Shown piece after piece: positions 34,865 to 45,086 of a stretch of DNA of 64,000 bases. Under the pieces are notes generated by a model, which saw nothing but the letters and a program-made list of their open reading frames with translations, was not told the DNA's origin and did not search any database. Made by a program: the position numbers and the translations under genes. Positions within the stretch are counted from its first letter, which is position 1. Every line of letters starts with the position of its first letter. The DNA is from Affinundibacterium flavidum (lineage in GTDB: Bacteria; Pseudomonadota; Gammaproteobacteria; Burkholderiales; Burkholderiaceae_D). The DNA lies in assembly GCF_014284175.1 (NCBI RefSeq), contig NZ_JACOGA010000017.1:1-64000 (forward strand), given 5' to 3'.

Positions 34865-35785
34865 CTATCCGTTTTTCCAACTTAAACCCAAGATCACTAG
34901 CGTGCTAGTCAGAAGCAATAAGCTCGCGATTTTTGCAGTCAGTACAAATCGTTTAAACAAGGGCAGCGCTTCCGTATCCTGAATCGCAGCTAACACTTGC
35001 AAAGCACCTACACTGCGACGCCCCTCGCCATAGCTAAGCATCATCGCTTTGTTTGCTAAGATATTTAAGACCCGCGGCACACCCGCACTAGCCATCCACA
35101 AGATAAAAATTGCAGTGCGAGTAAACAAGCGAACTTCACTATAGCCAGCAACGCGCAATCGGTGTTGAATATAAAAATGGGTTTCATCCCAAGTTAGTGC
35201 TCGCAGGCGGTAATGGAAGCTGATACGTTGGGCTAATTGCCGGATTTCATTTCGTGCTAAACGGCGGTCTAATTCAGGCTGTCCAAATAAGACTATCTGT
35301 AAAAGCTTACGTTTTTCGGTCTCTAGATTGCTCAATAAACGAATTGCCTCTAAGGTTTCGATGGGCAATGCCTGTGCTTCATCAATACACAGTAAAACGC
35401 GTTTACCTGACCTTGCCAATTTCAGCAGATGTAAATTAATCGCCTTGAGCACTTCATGTTGCTCACTGTCCTTTTCTTGAGGTATCCCCAAGTCATCTGC
35501 CAACACCAGCAATAATGTGCGTGGCTCCAAAAAAGGATTGGGGACATATGCAGAGACGAAATCATCGCCGAGCAATTTAAGAAACTGACGACACAACAAA
35601 GTCTTGCCTGTGCCAACTTCACCAGTGATTTTTATAAAGCCTTCGCCGCTTTGTGCTGCGACCAACAAGGTATTTAGCGCCTTTAAGTGGCTTCCAAAAG
35701 AAAAGAAAAAACTTGTGTCGGGCGTGATTCCAAATGGCGTCTCTTGCAAACCAAAATGAGACTTATACATATTCATTTTCACCAT
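34865..35785 (-). CDS. mshM: MSHA biogenesis ATPase MshM (ExeA-like AAA)
   Basis: 306 residues. The AAA_22/ExeA-type N-terminus is YKSHFGLQETPFGITPDTSFFF. Walker A is GEVGTGKT (about 55-62) and Walker B is LLCIDEAQAL. The sensor region is LVLADDLG...LLQIVLFGQPEL, and a C-terminal membrane helix (about 281-300) follows. It couples ATP use to secretin or peptidoglycan remodelling during pilus assembly, by analogy with ExeA. The start at 35785 has AGGAG nine bases upstream. It lies 55 bp after mshL. Confidence 0.92.
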   Translation of the reverse strand: MVKMNMYKSHFGLQETPFGITPDTSFFFSFGSHLKALNTLLVAAQSGEGFIKITGEVGTGKTLLCRQFLKLLGDDFVSAYVPNPFLEPRTLLLVLADDLGIPQEKDSEQHEVLKAINLHLLKLARSGKRVLLCIDEAQALPIETLEAIRLLSNLETEKRKLLQIVLFGQPELDRRLARNEIRQLAQRISFHYRLRALTWDETHFYIQHRLRVAGYSEVRLFTRTAIFILWMASAGVPRVLNILANKAMMLSYGEGRRSVGALQVLAAIQDTEALPLFKRFVLTAKIASLLLLTSTLVILGLSWKNG

Positions 35786-35840
35786 GCGATTTGCTCCTGA
35801 TGCAGGCGAAACAAGACATCATTGAGCAAATACCAAACAA

Positions 35841-37580
35841 TCACTGCGTATTCTTTTCTAGACGACCACGAGGAGTCATATCTTCAATCCTCTTCTGACT
35901 ATCGAGTAAATCTCTTTCCCAATCCGCATCACCGTCGACAATGGTTGGTCGAATTAAGATGACTAATTCGCGTTTTTGCGAAACCTGATTTGTGTTTCTA
36001 AATAGGCCACCCAGCAATGGCACTTCGCCCGCTCCAGGCACTTGGGAACGATCATCCGAATTGGATTGGCGCATCAAACCACCAATCGCGACAATGCGAC
36101 CATTTTGACCGCGCACGATGCTATCGGTTTCAGAAACCACACTCGAAGCCAGCGGCAAGACAATAAATCCTGCACTACCAGCATTCACGGTCTTTTCTAT
36201 GGTACTCACTTTACTTACTGATGGATGTACATGCAAAACGATGTTGCCGCTTTCATCAATTTGCGGCGTCACATCCAGTGCCACACCAGAGAAAAACGGT
36301 TGTACTTCGATATTCACCGTCGGCATGGAAGTATTGCCGTTAGTGACAACACCCGGTGTGGTTTTCAAGCTGGTCACAAAGAACTCATCTTTGCCCACCT
36401 TTAAGACCGCTTTTTGATTATTCAAGGTGGCAATTCTTGGGCTAGATAATACGTGTACACTTCCCTGCGACTCTAAGAAAGATAAGAGTGTGGAAAAATT
36501 CGCTGTCTGAAAAGCCAATCCAAATAAAGAACCAGCAGCACGTGCACCTGCCCCCAGACTAAGACCCGCCACTGCGTTTAGTCCGTTACCCTCCGTAATT
36601 GGGCGTGAGGTACTCAAAGTCGTTCCCGGGGTAACAAAACCAATTGATCCAGCACTATTCGGAGATGATTTCAGCGAAGCAAACGAAGCCCAGTTGATCC
36701 CTGTTTGATACTGATCATTGAGCTCGACCTCTAAGATTTTCGCTTCAAGTATCACTTGACGGTCAACCGAAATCTGCGTGGCTTTCAAATAAGCTGCGAT
36801 ATTCCGAATTTCATCGGACATCGCACGCACGACCACCACGCCGGATTGTGGATTGATCACGACTTGCTTGCCGTCTTGCCCGCTACCAGCCAGAATATCT
36901 AAGGAAGCTTTTAGCTCTGACCAAAAGTCATTATTAGAACTGGTAGTTATCTTGCTAGAAGTCGAAGCCTGCGCTGCATTACCGCTTGCGCCATTATTGG
37001 GTGTATTTTGTGGAGCACCAGCCCCCCCTGCGGAGTTAGCATTACTCGGAACGACGACATCGGCGACCGAACCTGAAGTCACACGAATGTCAGACGTCCC
37101 TTTGCGCGTCGACGCCAAATAATTGATTTGAAAAACCCGTGTCTGTAAGGTCAATGGTTTAACATAAATCCGAGTGCCTTCAACTCTATACTCATAACCA
37201 TACAATTCTCGAATGGCGTCCAAGGCTTCAAATAAAGTGACGTCTTTCAAATTGGCTGAAATATTTCCAGACACTTCAGGATGCACGAGCATATTGTAAG
37301 GAGTGCCTGCAACGATACCCATAAAAAACTGTGCCGCAGGTGCATTACTAAAGCTCAAATTAAATCGCTCTTCAAGCGGTTTACGCACAGGCGGCAAATC
37401 TACATTTAACGGTGGAAGTAAAGAAGCCGACACGGTTTCGGGAGCTGCAGCTTTCACTGTACTTGCTGCAGCCTTGCTCATTTCACTTTTAATCAAGTCA
37501 TAGGTTTCCTGCCGGGACGGCGGCATGGCACAACCCGCAACGGCACTTAGCAGTAAGATTGATAGCCCGATTTTTTTCAT
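35841..37580 (-). CDS. mshL: MSHA outer-membrane secretin MshL
   Basis: 579-residue lipoprotein secretin. The lipobox is LSAVAGC with Cys near residue 17. Next is an N-terminal STN/N0-like domain with FNLSFSNAPAAQFFMGIVAG and TLFEALDAIRELYGYEYRV. An N1-type region has QVVINPQSGVVVVRAMSDEI, and the C-terminal secretin domain (about 290-560) ends with VPLLGGLFRNTN and RELVILIRPTIV. It forms the pilus exit pore. The ATG at 37580 is chosen because it gives a proper lipoprotein signal and follows GAAGGT; the upstream in-frame extension from 37637 has neither. Confidence 0.94.
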   Translation of the reverse strand: MKKIGLSILLLSAVAGCAMPPSRQETYDLIKSEMSKAAASTVKAAAPETVSASLLPPLNVDLPPVRKPLEERFNLSFSNAPAAQFFMGIVAGTPYNMLVHPEVSGNISANLKDVTLFEALDAIRELYGYEYRVEGTRIYVKPLTLQTRVFQINYLASTRKGTSDIRVTSGSVADVVVPSNANSAGGAGAPQNTPNNGASGNAAQASTSSKITTSSNNDFWSELKASLDILAGSGQDGKQVVINPQSGVVVVRAMSDEIRNIAAYLKATQISVDRQVILEAKILEVELNDQYQTGINWASFASLKSSPNSAGSIGFVTPGTTLSTSRPITEGNGLNAVAGLSLGAGARAAGSLFGLAFQTANFSTLLSFLESQGSVHVLSSPRIATLNNQKAVLKVGKDEFFVTSLKTTPGVVTNGNTSMPTVNIEVQPFFSGVALDVTPQIDESGNIVLHVHPSVSKVSTIEKTVNAGSAGFIVLPLASSVVSETDSIVRGQNGRIVAIGGLMRQSNSDDRSQVPGAGEVPLLGGLFRNTNQVSQKRELVILIRPTIVDGDADWERDLLDSQKRIEDMTPRGRLEKNTQ

Positions 37581-37731
37581 TTTTCTACCTTCTTGGTCCA
37601 ACTTGATTTCATCATATCTTTGTATTTGTTTATCCAATGAGCGCTATGTAACATTACCAACTAACACAACTAACTGCAATTTAACGCAAATTAGCGCAAT
37701 CAATCTGCACCATATTAGTCTTTCACCTTGC

Positions 37732-38118
37732 CTATTTTGATGGTGCTGTTGATTGGATCAACTTTTTACTAAAATCAGGATGTAAGTTAAGCGTCTGCAG
37801 TTGACTACCACGTTTCAACACAACACTCGTTTCTGTAATTCTTACCAAAGTTTGATCGCCAAATTTTGCATACAATTTTACGGTCTGTCCGTCAATAATC
37901 GCTAACTTTCGATTAGGTGCAATTAGAACGGATTGCAAGACAGGATCACTTGGTTCCTGCAAGCCTTCTCGGGACGGCGACAAACTATTTGGTGGTCGGG
38001 TCGGATCTTTTAGATCTTGCGCATGAACAGGCAATTGCATGAGCGCGCTGGCGAAACCTATCACAAGTGCATGACATAGCAATGCATACCGAATTGGCGT
38101 TTTTATAAATTGAGCCAT
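37732..38118 (-). CDS. mshK: MSHA biogenesis protein MshK
   Basis: 128 residues. The signal peptide is about 1-33 (LLCHALVIGFASALMQLPVHA). A PilP-like short periplasmic segment starting DPTRPPNSL is typical of MshK/PilP proteins that bridge inner-membrane PilNO-like proteins to the secretin. The ATG at 38118 overlaps the last 16 bp of mshJ and has TGGAG upstream; a longer frame from 38202 would lie wholly inside mshJ. The spacing to mshL is 151 bp. Confidence 0.85.
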   Translation of the reverse strand: MAQFIKTPIRYALLCHALVIGFASALMQLPVHAQDLKDPTRPPNSLSPSREGLQEPSDPVLQSVLIAPNRKLAIIDGQTVKLYAKFGDQTLVRITETSVVLKRGSQLQTLNLHPDFSKKLIQSTAPSK

Positions 38119-38876
38119 TTTTTCTCCAGACTCAAGGTAAATAAACGCAAAGTCATACTTGATTTCGGATATTCCAATACTTTCAAGGTGCTGCGACTCC
38201 AATAAACACGTTCAGGCATCGCTTCAAGCGCTTTGATGTACTCCAGCATATCAAGATAATTGCCTTCTAACTCGAGCTCGACTTCATGTTTATAAATGCT
38301 ACGTTCATCTTGATTGAGCGAATTATTCGCAGCGCTATCTTTTGGGGTTGTCTGATTGACGCCCGGATTTGCTGCTGGATTCGCTGTTGGATTCGTTACC
38401 ATAGCGGCGACAACGCTCGCTAGATCAACCGCCCCTTTATTCGACATTTCAAGTAGATTCACCACCGGTAAACTTTTCATCGACGTCAGTTGCAAGCGTC
38501 TATTGCGCTTCAACAGTTCTTGCAAAAGCCCGTCCATTTTTTCAGGTTGCACCAGATTTTTTTTCAGTGACAATAAATCCTTGTCCATCAAAACCAAGCG
38601 CACTTTAGCTTCGTTGATTTTTAATTTCAATTCAATATCTGGATCGATTTTTAAGGCCTTACTGAGCTGATCAATTTCTGTTTGCAATAGACTGACCTGT
38701 GCCAAATTACTTTCATGCTGTTTTTTTACAATTTGCTGTAATTTTATTTGCGGTTCTATGAACAAAATAAAGCCGAGCAACAACACGCCTACTGTACACA
38801 AGGCAAACAATATGCCTCGCTCACGTACGCTCAAAGCGTCGATTTTCAACATCAGGTTTTGCAATTGTTTATTCAT
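38103..38876 (-). CDS. mshJ: MSHA biogenesis protein MshJ (PilO-like)
   Basis: 257 residues. One N-terminal membrane helix (about 20-41, ILFALCTVGVLLLGFILFI) is followed by a coiled coil (about 45-110) and a ferredoxin-like periplasmic domain. A low-complexity Asn/Ala/Pro linker (about 150-185) precedes VELELEGNYLDMLEYIKALEAM, the usual PilO core strand-helix. Its start overlaps the stop of the upstream gene by 4 bp (ATGA), indicating translational coupling. Confidence 0.88.
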   Translation of the reverse strand: MNKQLQNLMLKIDALSVRERGILFALCTVGVLLLGFILFIEPQIKLQQIVKKQHESNLAQVSLLQTEIDQLSKALKIDPDIELKLKINEAKVRLVLMDKDLLSLKKNLVQPEKMDGLLQELLKRNRRLQLTSMKSLPVVNLLEMSNKGAVDLASVVAAMVTNPTANPAANPGVNQTTPKDSAANNSLNQDERSIYKHEVELELEGNYLDMLEYIKALEAMPERVYWSRSTLKVLEYPKSSMTLRLFTLSLEKKWLNL

Positions 38877-39553
38877 GGCGCTTTCACTCCAGCTTGCTCA
38901 TTTTTTTGTTTTAGCTCGGAAGAATGAAGTTGAAACTCTAAGTAAGGAGCAGATTCCGTTTTTTTCTTGTTATCGGCTCCACTAATACTATCGAGTAAAG
39001 CCAAAAGTGGTCTATCCATTTCTATCATGGAAAAGGTCTTACCTTGCATAATTTTTTCACGCTTTAATTGCGTGACATACAAAGGCACAGACTCGGCTTG
39101 CAATGTTCGTCCTTGCAGAACCAAATCAAATCCAGCACCTTCCAAGCTAAATCCGGTCAGCCAGACATTCGCGGGTATTTGGCGTGCGAATGCGATCAGA
39201 TAGGCAGAATAACCTTCAGTATTTCCAAATTCACTGTTTTGCAAAATCTGCGCGATCCGGTGACGTCGCATCAACGACGCTTCTATCATTGTTAATTCCT
39301 GCTCTAGAATTGGGCTTTTCACCTTTGGTACTTGCCCATTTCTCAAACTATTAACCCGCTCGTTCATCGCAGTTAGTTGCGATGCTGATTGGTCAGTTGT
39401 TTTTTTTATTTGCGCCATTTGCGTTCGTACGTAAGCAAAAACCGCAATGACAATCACCACACTTAGTGCTAATCCTATCAGCAGATTCAAGGCTGAAAAA
39501 AAACTCTTCTGCTTTATTAGTGCGGGGTTAAATAAATTAATCTGCTGACTCAT
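38873..39553 (-). CDS. PilN-like MSHA protein (MshI2)
   Basis: 226 residues. MSQQINLFNPALIKQKSFFS is the classic PilN/MshI2 start. A membrane helix (about 23-44, LIGLALSVVIVIAVFAYV) is followed by a coiled coil and a ferredoxin-like domain (FARQIPANVWLTGFSLEG, LVLQGRTLQAESVPLYVTQL). It pairs with the PilM-like cytoplasmic protein encoded just upstream and with MshJ. It is coupled to both neighbours by 4-bp ATGA overlaps. Confidence 0.86.
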   Translation of the reverse strand: MSQQINLFNPALIKQKSFFSALNLLIGLALSVVIVIAVFAYVRTQMAQIKKTTDQSASQLTAMNERVNSLRNGQVPKVKSPILEQELTMIEASLMRRHRIAQILQNSEFGNTEGYSAYLIAFARQIPANVWLTGFSLEGAGFDLVLQGRTLQAESVPLYVTQLKREKIMQGKTFSMIEMDRPLLALLDSISGADNKKKTESAPYLEFQLHSSELKQKNEQAGVKAP

Positions 39554-40500
39554 GGCGCACCTGCATCCTGCCGCAAAGCAGCGCCGATCACCGAGAAAAA
39601 TGCTTGCTGACGTTCTGCATTTTTCAGTTCTGGAATTTTTTCTAAATCAAGCACATTTGCGAGATCCAAGATTTCAACCGGTAAATACATATTGGTCGAC
39701 AAATATTGTCGCAAAGGTTCAGCAGCATCACCGAGAGGCGCCAAGACCAATTTTGACGTCGTCACATAATTATGTTGACGATCAAAATGATCTAAGGAGC
39801 GTTGCAACTCAAGGGAAATACGCTCAAAACTAGCGACTCGATCAGTCGCTGATTGCTGCATCAGATCTTGTGAATTAATGTCAAGTCGACGCGATAAGTA
39901 AAGCTCGCCTGCATAGGTCACTGTCAACAAACCACCTTGAGCGTCAAATGACAGCATCGCCAGAGCACGCCCTTCGATTTCTAAGCGTGCTGAAATATTT
40001 CTTTGTGCAGTTTCCGGAACATCGATCAAGCTCAAGGCTAATTTTGCCGCCGCAAATAAACTTTGATTCTTGATCAAATTTTGATTCGCTGCAACGATCG
40101 CAATCAAAGATTGATTTCGCCCACCGTTGTGAATATCGCCTGGCACTTTCAGTAGATCAAAACTAGCGTTCTCGATTGGGTAATCAATCAGCTCTTTCAG
40201 GCGCCAAAGCATGGCATTTCTTAGTTCGTCATCAGGCACATTCAAAGTGTCTATAGCGAACCATTGATATTCATTTTGATTGAGTTGTAGCAAACATTTT
40301 TTTTGCCTTGCGGGTGTTTCACGTGCGAGTCGTTCTAGCAAAGTCGACCAACTCTGATTAGCGGTAGGGTAAAAAGATAAAAAATCTAACACTGGCAATC
40401 CCGCGGCAGCATGTCGAACACATGCGGAATACAGGCCATCGTGACCTAAACGGATTGCCATTAACTCGGCATTTTTTTTATTATTTGAGAATAATCCCAT
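39550..40500 (-). CDS. mshI: MSHA biogenesis protein MshI (PilM-like)
   Basis: 316-residue actin-like/PilM-type cytoplasmic protein. The start MGLFSNNKKNAELMAIRLG is followed by QNEYQWFAIDTLNVPDDEL and AMLWRLKELIDYPIENASFD, the family signature for binding the PilN tail. The first in-frame start on this strand is TTG 40521; ATG 40500 is preferred because it opens the canonical N-terminus. It is separated from mshQ by 140 bp, the longest break between mshQ and mshL apart from the 151 bp before mshL. A second promoter there is possible. Confidence 0.86.
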   Translation of the reverse strand: MGLFSNNKKNAELMAIRLGHDGLYSACVRHAAAGLPVLDFLSFYPTANQSWSTLLERLARETPARQKKCLLQLNQNEYQWFAIDTLNVPDDELRNAMLWRLKELIDYPIENASFDLLKVPGDIHNGGRNQSLIAIVAANQNLIKNQSLFAAAKLALSLIDVPETAQRNISARLEIEGRALAMLSFDAQGGLLTVTYAGELYLSRRLDINSQDLMQQSATDRVASFERISLELQRSLDHFDRQHNYVTTSKLVLAPLGDAAEPLRQYLSTNMYLPVEILDLANVLDLEKIPELKNAERQQAFFSVIGAALRQDAGAP

Positions 40501-40640
40501 GCTCACGATCCAATTCAGCAATATTGCTTGACGTTAAGATAATATGAGCTTGTTGTCAATCATTGATCTTGGTTTTGTTGTCGGAATGCTGATTTTCCCC
40601 ACCGATTAAGAACTTCAGCCTGATACTCGTTCCAAACAAC

Positions 40641-43600
40641 TCAGTACACTTCGCGCGAATAAATGAATTGGTTAGATTTTTTGTAAGCGCCAAATTTTAC
40701 TTTGGCGGTGGGATTGATTGCTGTTGCGCCTCCGCGCCATGGAAATTGCAACCAAGCACCAACAGGAATATCCAAATCTAAATAACCACTATGACCTATA
40801 CCCGGCTTGGAAAATTTCAGCTTGCTGTCGCCTGCCACTAACTTCCCTGTCGCACTCACGCTAGCCGTCGTATTCCCAGCACTTAATTGATTACTCGTGG
40901 TAAGCGGAGCAAACGTCACACCAGTCCCTACACCGGGAGCCGTCACTATCGTGCAACTATCATCGATATTCTTCAACCATTCGCCACCATTTCTATATTC
41001 AACAAAAAACGGAACAGGCAAATCCAACATTTCTGAACCATAGGCACTTTGTAAGCGCATACGGCCGTAACGTTGTCGACTAGTACCGACTTGGGTTGGC
41101 GCTGCAGCAGGAACTTCCCCATCAATAGGCGCAACGAATACATTGACGAGCGTTTGATCGCTCAAGCCAGTAGGTCGGCTGATTTTGTTCCAAACGACTA
41201 CCCGCGTAGATGAAGTGGGCAAGACATTGTTAGTGGCAGTTTCTCCCGCAAACCAATTGCCTACTGGTGCGATTGCACCTGATCCAATAGTTGACCCGAC
41301 AGGTGCACCCGTGATCGTAAATTGATAACTGTTGTAATTCGCCAAATTCAATTTTGCGAAAGCGCCTGTATAATTTTTTGTGGTACCTCCACTACTATTT
41401 TGCGCAGTAATCGCGAATACCGTTTGAAAACCGTCCTGACCAAAATAGGTAAAGGGAGTAAGCCCTGGCAATCCAAGACTACAGGCCTCAGTCAAATTCG
41501 GGATACTTATTTGAAAGTGATCTGGTATAAAGCGGCCAAAATACGCGCTCACCGCACTATTCCCAAATTTGCAACCATATTTACCACCAACCAAAACATT
41601 CGAGGCATCATTCGTACAATCGTTGTTCGCGACATCATTTGAGCCAGAATTCGTAATGAAATCATCGTCATAGACACCCAAAACTTTGAAGCGGAAATAC
41701 CCTACTTCGCTATAAGTAAATGTCGTTCCGATTGTGTTACCTGTCGCTGCATTTGCCGCTAAAAACACGCCAGAAACGGCACCGGTTCCAGGTGCTGGCA
41801 AACCACCACTGTTAGTGGGAGGTACTGCTGCCCACTCCAACAAACTATTATTGACCTTAGGTATACCATCGTAGCCAACTACGCCCGTCGCCGCAGTCAA
41901 CGTAAAATTACTACCACCAGCGCGAAGGAGAGTTGGTAACGTAGGAGCAGGGGGACCTGTATTGGTTATCCCAGTAGGGTCGTTATCGGCGGTCGCATTT
42001 GACGTTATCGTACTAATTATTTTCGGACGCACCGTAAAAGTATCTGACGAACAACCAGTCACTGGCGAGCTAACTCCCGTTTGCTTCACTCTACATCTGA
42101 GCTTCTTAGCTGCGGCAGCCAAGACAATATCCGCGAGTATGGTTTTTCGGCCATTATCCGCCGCGGCAAACGTCAAAGCCTGAGTGCTACCGGTCAAAGC
42201 GGTAGCCGCCAGGCACGTTCCCGAAGTATCGTCATATAACTCAACATTGACATTCCCTGTATAGGCAGTCGACACTGCGCCAGAGCTCTGCAAGGCCAAC
42301 ACATCAAACTTAAATCCGGTTGCGGTCAATTTAGTGTACAGCGGATTGCGGTTGGTGGCGGTCACTGGATTGTTATAAGTCAATCCAGTTTCCATACATT
42401 CAAAATTGGTGACGCAAGGCGTATTGGTGATTGTAATCAAACATGATGTCGCGGTGAGTCCATCAAGGCTAGTGCATTTGGTGCCATTTAGAGGCACTTT
42501 ACTTAGACCAGACGCAAACATCGAATAAACACCTACCGAAGCGCTGGTCGCTTGTAGACTCAAAGTTGCGGTACTAGCGCCAATACCGAGTGAAAAAGTC
42601 GATGGAGTAAAAGTTGTGCCTGCGGCTGCAGGACTAAACGAAATGGCTCCTGTCAAAGTACCACTACTCACGATGTCACTTGGATTACACGGTACACCAG
42701 TCGTAGTACATGCCAGAACGATCATATTTTCAGGGCAAAGTGTCGCGCTGCCATCATGGCGGATTTCAATATGATCGTAATCAGGCACGGCCGTCGTACC
42801 AACGACGAAATCATAACTAAAGGTATAGGTGCCAGGCGCAGTAAAATCATATTCGATCCCAATCCCGGTGTCTTGTAGCGTGGTCGTGATGGTATTGCTC
42901 ATCGCGGTATTCTGTAACACTGAACAATTTGGTGCACCATTCACAAAAAAAGTATTCCAGCCTGCGGCGCAATATGCACTGAATGGTCGATTTCGCTCGC
43001 GAAATGATTCGACCACACCAGATGCAGGCAAACTAGAGCTCGATCCACACGGGGCGCTATAGGTGCCGACAATACGATTCCCACCAGCGATATTTAAGCC
43101 ACAACCGCTATCGCTGCCACCGAGGTAAGTATCAAACACGTGATAATAGCGAACAGGATTTGCGACACTGACGTTGAACAAGGCTGGAATCACCAAAGTG
43201 ACCTCCGCAGTCAAGAAGTCATTCGGCGTCGTGTATTTCCAAAGAACAGTAATTTGCGGCCCTGAAGTAATGCCTAGATTCGCCGTCGCTGTCTGTAGTA
43301 CTCCTGACGTAGAGGGATTCGGTGGTGTTGTCGCGCTAATGCTAGCGGTATTGTACATACCGCCGGTCGGGTTAAAGGTAGTAACAGTATGTGATGGTCC
43401 ATAGACCAAATTATTCGCACGTAGAAAAATCCCGTTATCCAAACTTGCCAGTGCTGTCGTTGGTAAAGCCGTGGGGCTATATACCTGTCCCGTATTATTT
43501 AGCCTCCGCACTTGTATTTTGCTAGTGCTATCTATGTAGAAATGCAATCCGTTGGTCGCATTGGTACCGCCAGTGCTATTGAATTCTATGGTCTGTGCCT

Positions 43601-43709
43601 GACCTCTCTCACTAATTAAACAAGTGCAAAAAATGACCAGGAATACCGCGAGGCTCCCGCCTATTTTTTTCAAAGCCACAGAAAAATAATGAGAAAAATA
43701 ACTATGCAT
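40641..43709 (-). CDS. mshQ: MshQ-like large pilus-associated protein (DUF6701 type)
   Basis: 1022 residues. The signal peptide is about 1-38 (GGSLAVFLVIFCTCLISERGQA). A lectin/concanavalin-like N-terminal region (about 40-330) has several Cys. Next is a Thr/Ser-rich middle with Ig-like segments, then a C-terminal MshQ/DUF6701 region (about 560-1022). That region has YFRFKVLGVYDDDF, GRFIPDHFQIS, YGRMRLQSAYGSEMLDLPVPFFVEY and GHSGYLDLDIPVGAWLQFPW. MshQ-type proteins are secreted, probably tip- or fibre-associated adhesins. It lies 40 bp after mshP. Confidence 0.88.
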   Translation of the reverse strand: MHSYFSHYFSVALKKIGGSLAVFLVIFCTCLISERGQAQTIEFNSTGGTNATNGLHFYIDSTSKIQVRRLNNTGQVYSPTALPTTALASLDNGIFLRANNLVYGPSHTVTTFNPTGGMYNTASISATTPPNPSTSGVLQTATANLGITSGPQITVLWKYTTPNDFLTAEVTLVIPALFNVSVANPVRYYHVFDTYLGGSDSGCGLNIAGGNRIVGTYSAPCGSSSSLPASGVVESFRERNRPFSAYCAAGWNTFFVNGAPNCSVLQNTAMSNTITTTLQDTGIGIEYDFTAPGTYTFSYDFVVGTTAVPDYDHIEIRHDGSATLCPENMIVLACTTTGVPCNPSDIVSSGTLTGAISFSPAAAGTTFTPSTFSLGIGASTATLSLQATSASVGVYSMFASGLSKVPLNGTKCTSLDGLTATSCLITITNTPCVTNFECMETGLTYNNPVTATNRNPLYTKLTATGFKFDVLALQSSGAVSTAYTGNVNVELYDDTSGTCLAATALTGSTQALTFAAADNGRKTILADIVLAAAAKKLRCRVKQTGVSSPVTGCSSDTFTVRPKIISTITSNATADNDPTGITNTGPPAPTLPTLLRAGGSNFTLTAATGVVGYDGIPKVNNSLLEWAAVPPTNSGGLPAPGTGAVSGVFLAANAATGNTIGTTFTYSEVGYFRFKVLGVYDDDFITNSGSNDVANNDCTNDASNVLVGGKYGCKFGNSAVSAYFGRFIPDHFQISIPNLTEACSLGLPGLTPFTYFGQDGFQTVFAITAQNSSGGTTKNYTGAFAKLNLANYNSYQFTITGAPVGSTIGSGAIAPVGNWFAGETATNNVLPTSSTRVVVWNKISRPTGLSDQTLVNVFVAPIDGEVPAAAPTQVGTSRQRYGRMRLQSAYGSEMLDLPVPFFVEYRNGGEWLKNIDDSCTIVTAPGVGTGVTFAPLTTSNQLSAGNTTASVSATGKLVAGDSKLKFSKPGIGHSGYLDLDIPVGAWLQFPWRGGATAINPTAKVKFGAYKKSNQFIYSREVY

Positions 43710-43749
43710 AAGAAGGTCTACTTTTCAATGTAGCCGCGAGAGCTCAAGA

Positions 43750-44256
43750 TTAGCACACGGGATCGGTTGCTAACGGACCAACGCGACAAGTGCTGACACT
43801 CGCCCTCAACCTGCGCTCAACAAAGTCACTTGACGGCGAGCTACCTGCAGCGCCAGCGCTACCAGTTGAGGTGAGTTGATAAATTCGTATCGTGTTTCCG
43901 GCCTCTGTTGCGACAGTCATCTGACAATCAACAGTTATTGCAAATCCTGTCAGCGCTCCGTTCGAAGCTGGTGGTGTCAGACCTGCTGCGCAACCGGCAA
44001 ATACCGAGCCCGCAGGTAAGGAGTTTTCAGGTGTCAAAATTTGATAAGTTGCCCACTCTATTCCCGTCTTCGCAGCCTGATACGCTAATACACCGCGCAC
44101 ATCTTGCGTCGCGACCGTTCTTTGCGTTGTGTAAATCGACAACATAAAAACACCTAAAGCGGCCAAAATCACCAACAGAAAAATAGCAGACACCAAGGAA
44201 AACCCTCTCGTTATAGGTCCTCGTGACTGGGGGCGAGTAAATTGGTCAGGGTACAT
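43750..44256 (-). CDS. mshP: MSHA minor pilin-like protein MshP
   Basis: 168 residues. A short leader ends in ITRG, followed by FSLVSAIFLLVILAALGVFML. This is a prepilin-type helix with Ser instead of the usual Glu at position 5, as in other MshP/PilX-like minor pilins that do not form the fibre body. The mature part has two Cys pairs. The start overlaps the end of mshO by 11 bp. Confidence 0.85.
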   Translation of the reverse strand: MYPDQFTRPQSRGPITRGFSLVSAIFLLVILAALGVFMLSIYTTQRTVATQDVRGVLAYQAAKTGIEWATYQILTPENSLPAGSVFAGCAAGLTPPASNGALTGFAITVDCQMTVATEAGNTIRIYQLTSTGSAGAAGSSPSSDFVERRLRASVSTCRVGPLATDPVC

Positions 44257-45085
44257 TATTAATATTCACATCTTGATATAGCGTAACGGATTCACCAGCT
44301 TTTCTAAGACCAAGACGAATCGACAAAACGGCACTGCGTTCGATAACGCCGCTAGTGTACGCAAAGCTGCAGCTCGCTACGTTTTCGGCTAATAAAGGTG
44401 TCGTGGTATTCGCAGGCAGCGTAGGACAACTAGCCTGCGCCCCAGCAATTGCATAATTTGACAAGCGATATAGACGCCCGGTTCCATTGCCATTCGCATC
44501 TACACCAGCACCCTGACAGTTAAAGGTCACTGCTGGACTAGCGCCCGACAACACAAAAAATCGTTTGGCAGGCGATTCAATCGGATTTTGAATTGGCGTG
44601 CTTAATTTAATACTATTCACCGACGTGCCTGTGCCATCGACAATACCACGATAGCTAGCTTCAAAAGCATCCGCGCCTGGTATTCCCAAGTTATAGACAA
44701 CAATGAAGTCACCCGTAACCGGCGCAGAGCTCAGAGGACCTATGACATCAAATTGCGTACCCGATGTACTATCAAATTGCATAATATTTCCAGGCGTGCC
44801 TGCACGATATCGACCACCTTCCGTGGTCATTAAAAATTCTACGCAAGTGGGACCGGCTTGGCGTACGCCATTTGATAAGGCCAGATGAAGGTCACGCGAC
44901 ATCCGGCGCACCGCGGAATTAGCGATTTCAGTCAAATCAGCACGACGGTTTAATTCGAGATATTGCTCTATCGGGCGTGAAATAAATTTTGCCGCAATCG
45001 CTGCCAGAACACCGGTCAGCAAAATGACGATGATCGCTTCAATCAGAGTAAATCCACGTTGGGATATGAAATCATGTCGTTTCAT
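44246..45085 (-). CDS. mshO: MSHA minor pilin MshO
   Basis: 279 residues. The prepilin cleavage site follows QRG, and the mature N-terminus is FTLIEAIIVILLTGVLAAIAA with the conserved Glu5. It has a large PulJ-like C-terminal domain. The ATG at 45085 lies one base after the mshD stop (TAATATG); an in-frame ATG at 45109 would give a longer leader. PulJ-type minor pilins form the priming complex at the pilus tip. Confidence 0.87.
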   Translation of the reverse strand: MKRHDFISQRGFTLIEAIIVILLTGVLAAIAAKFISRPIEQYLELNRRADLTEIANSAVRRMSRDLHLALSNGVRQAGPTCVEFLMTTEGGRYRAGTPGNIMQFDSTSGTQFDVIGPLSSAPVTGDFIVVYNLGIPGADAFEASYRGIVDGTGTSVNSIKLSTPIQNPIESPAKRFFVLSGASPAVTFNCQGAGVDANGNGTGRLYRLSNYAIAGAQASCPTLPANTTTPLLAENVASCSFAYTSGVIERSAVLSIRLGLRKAGESVTLYQDVNINNVP

Positions 45086-45086
45086 A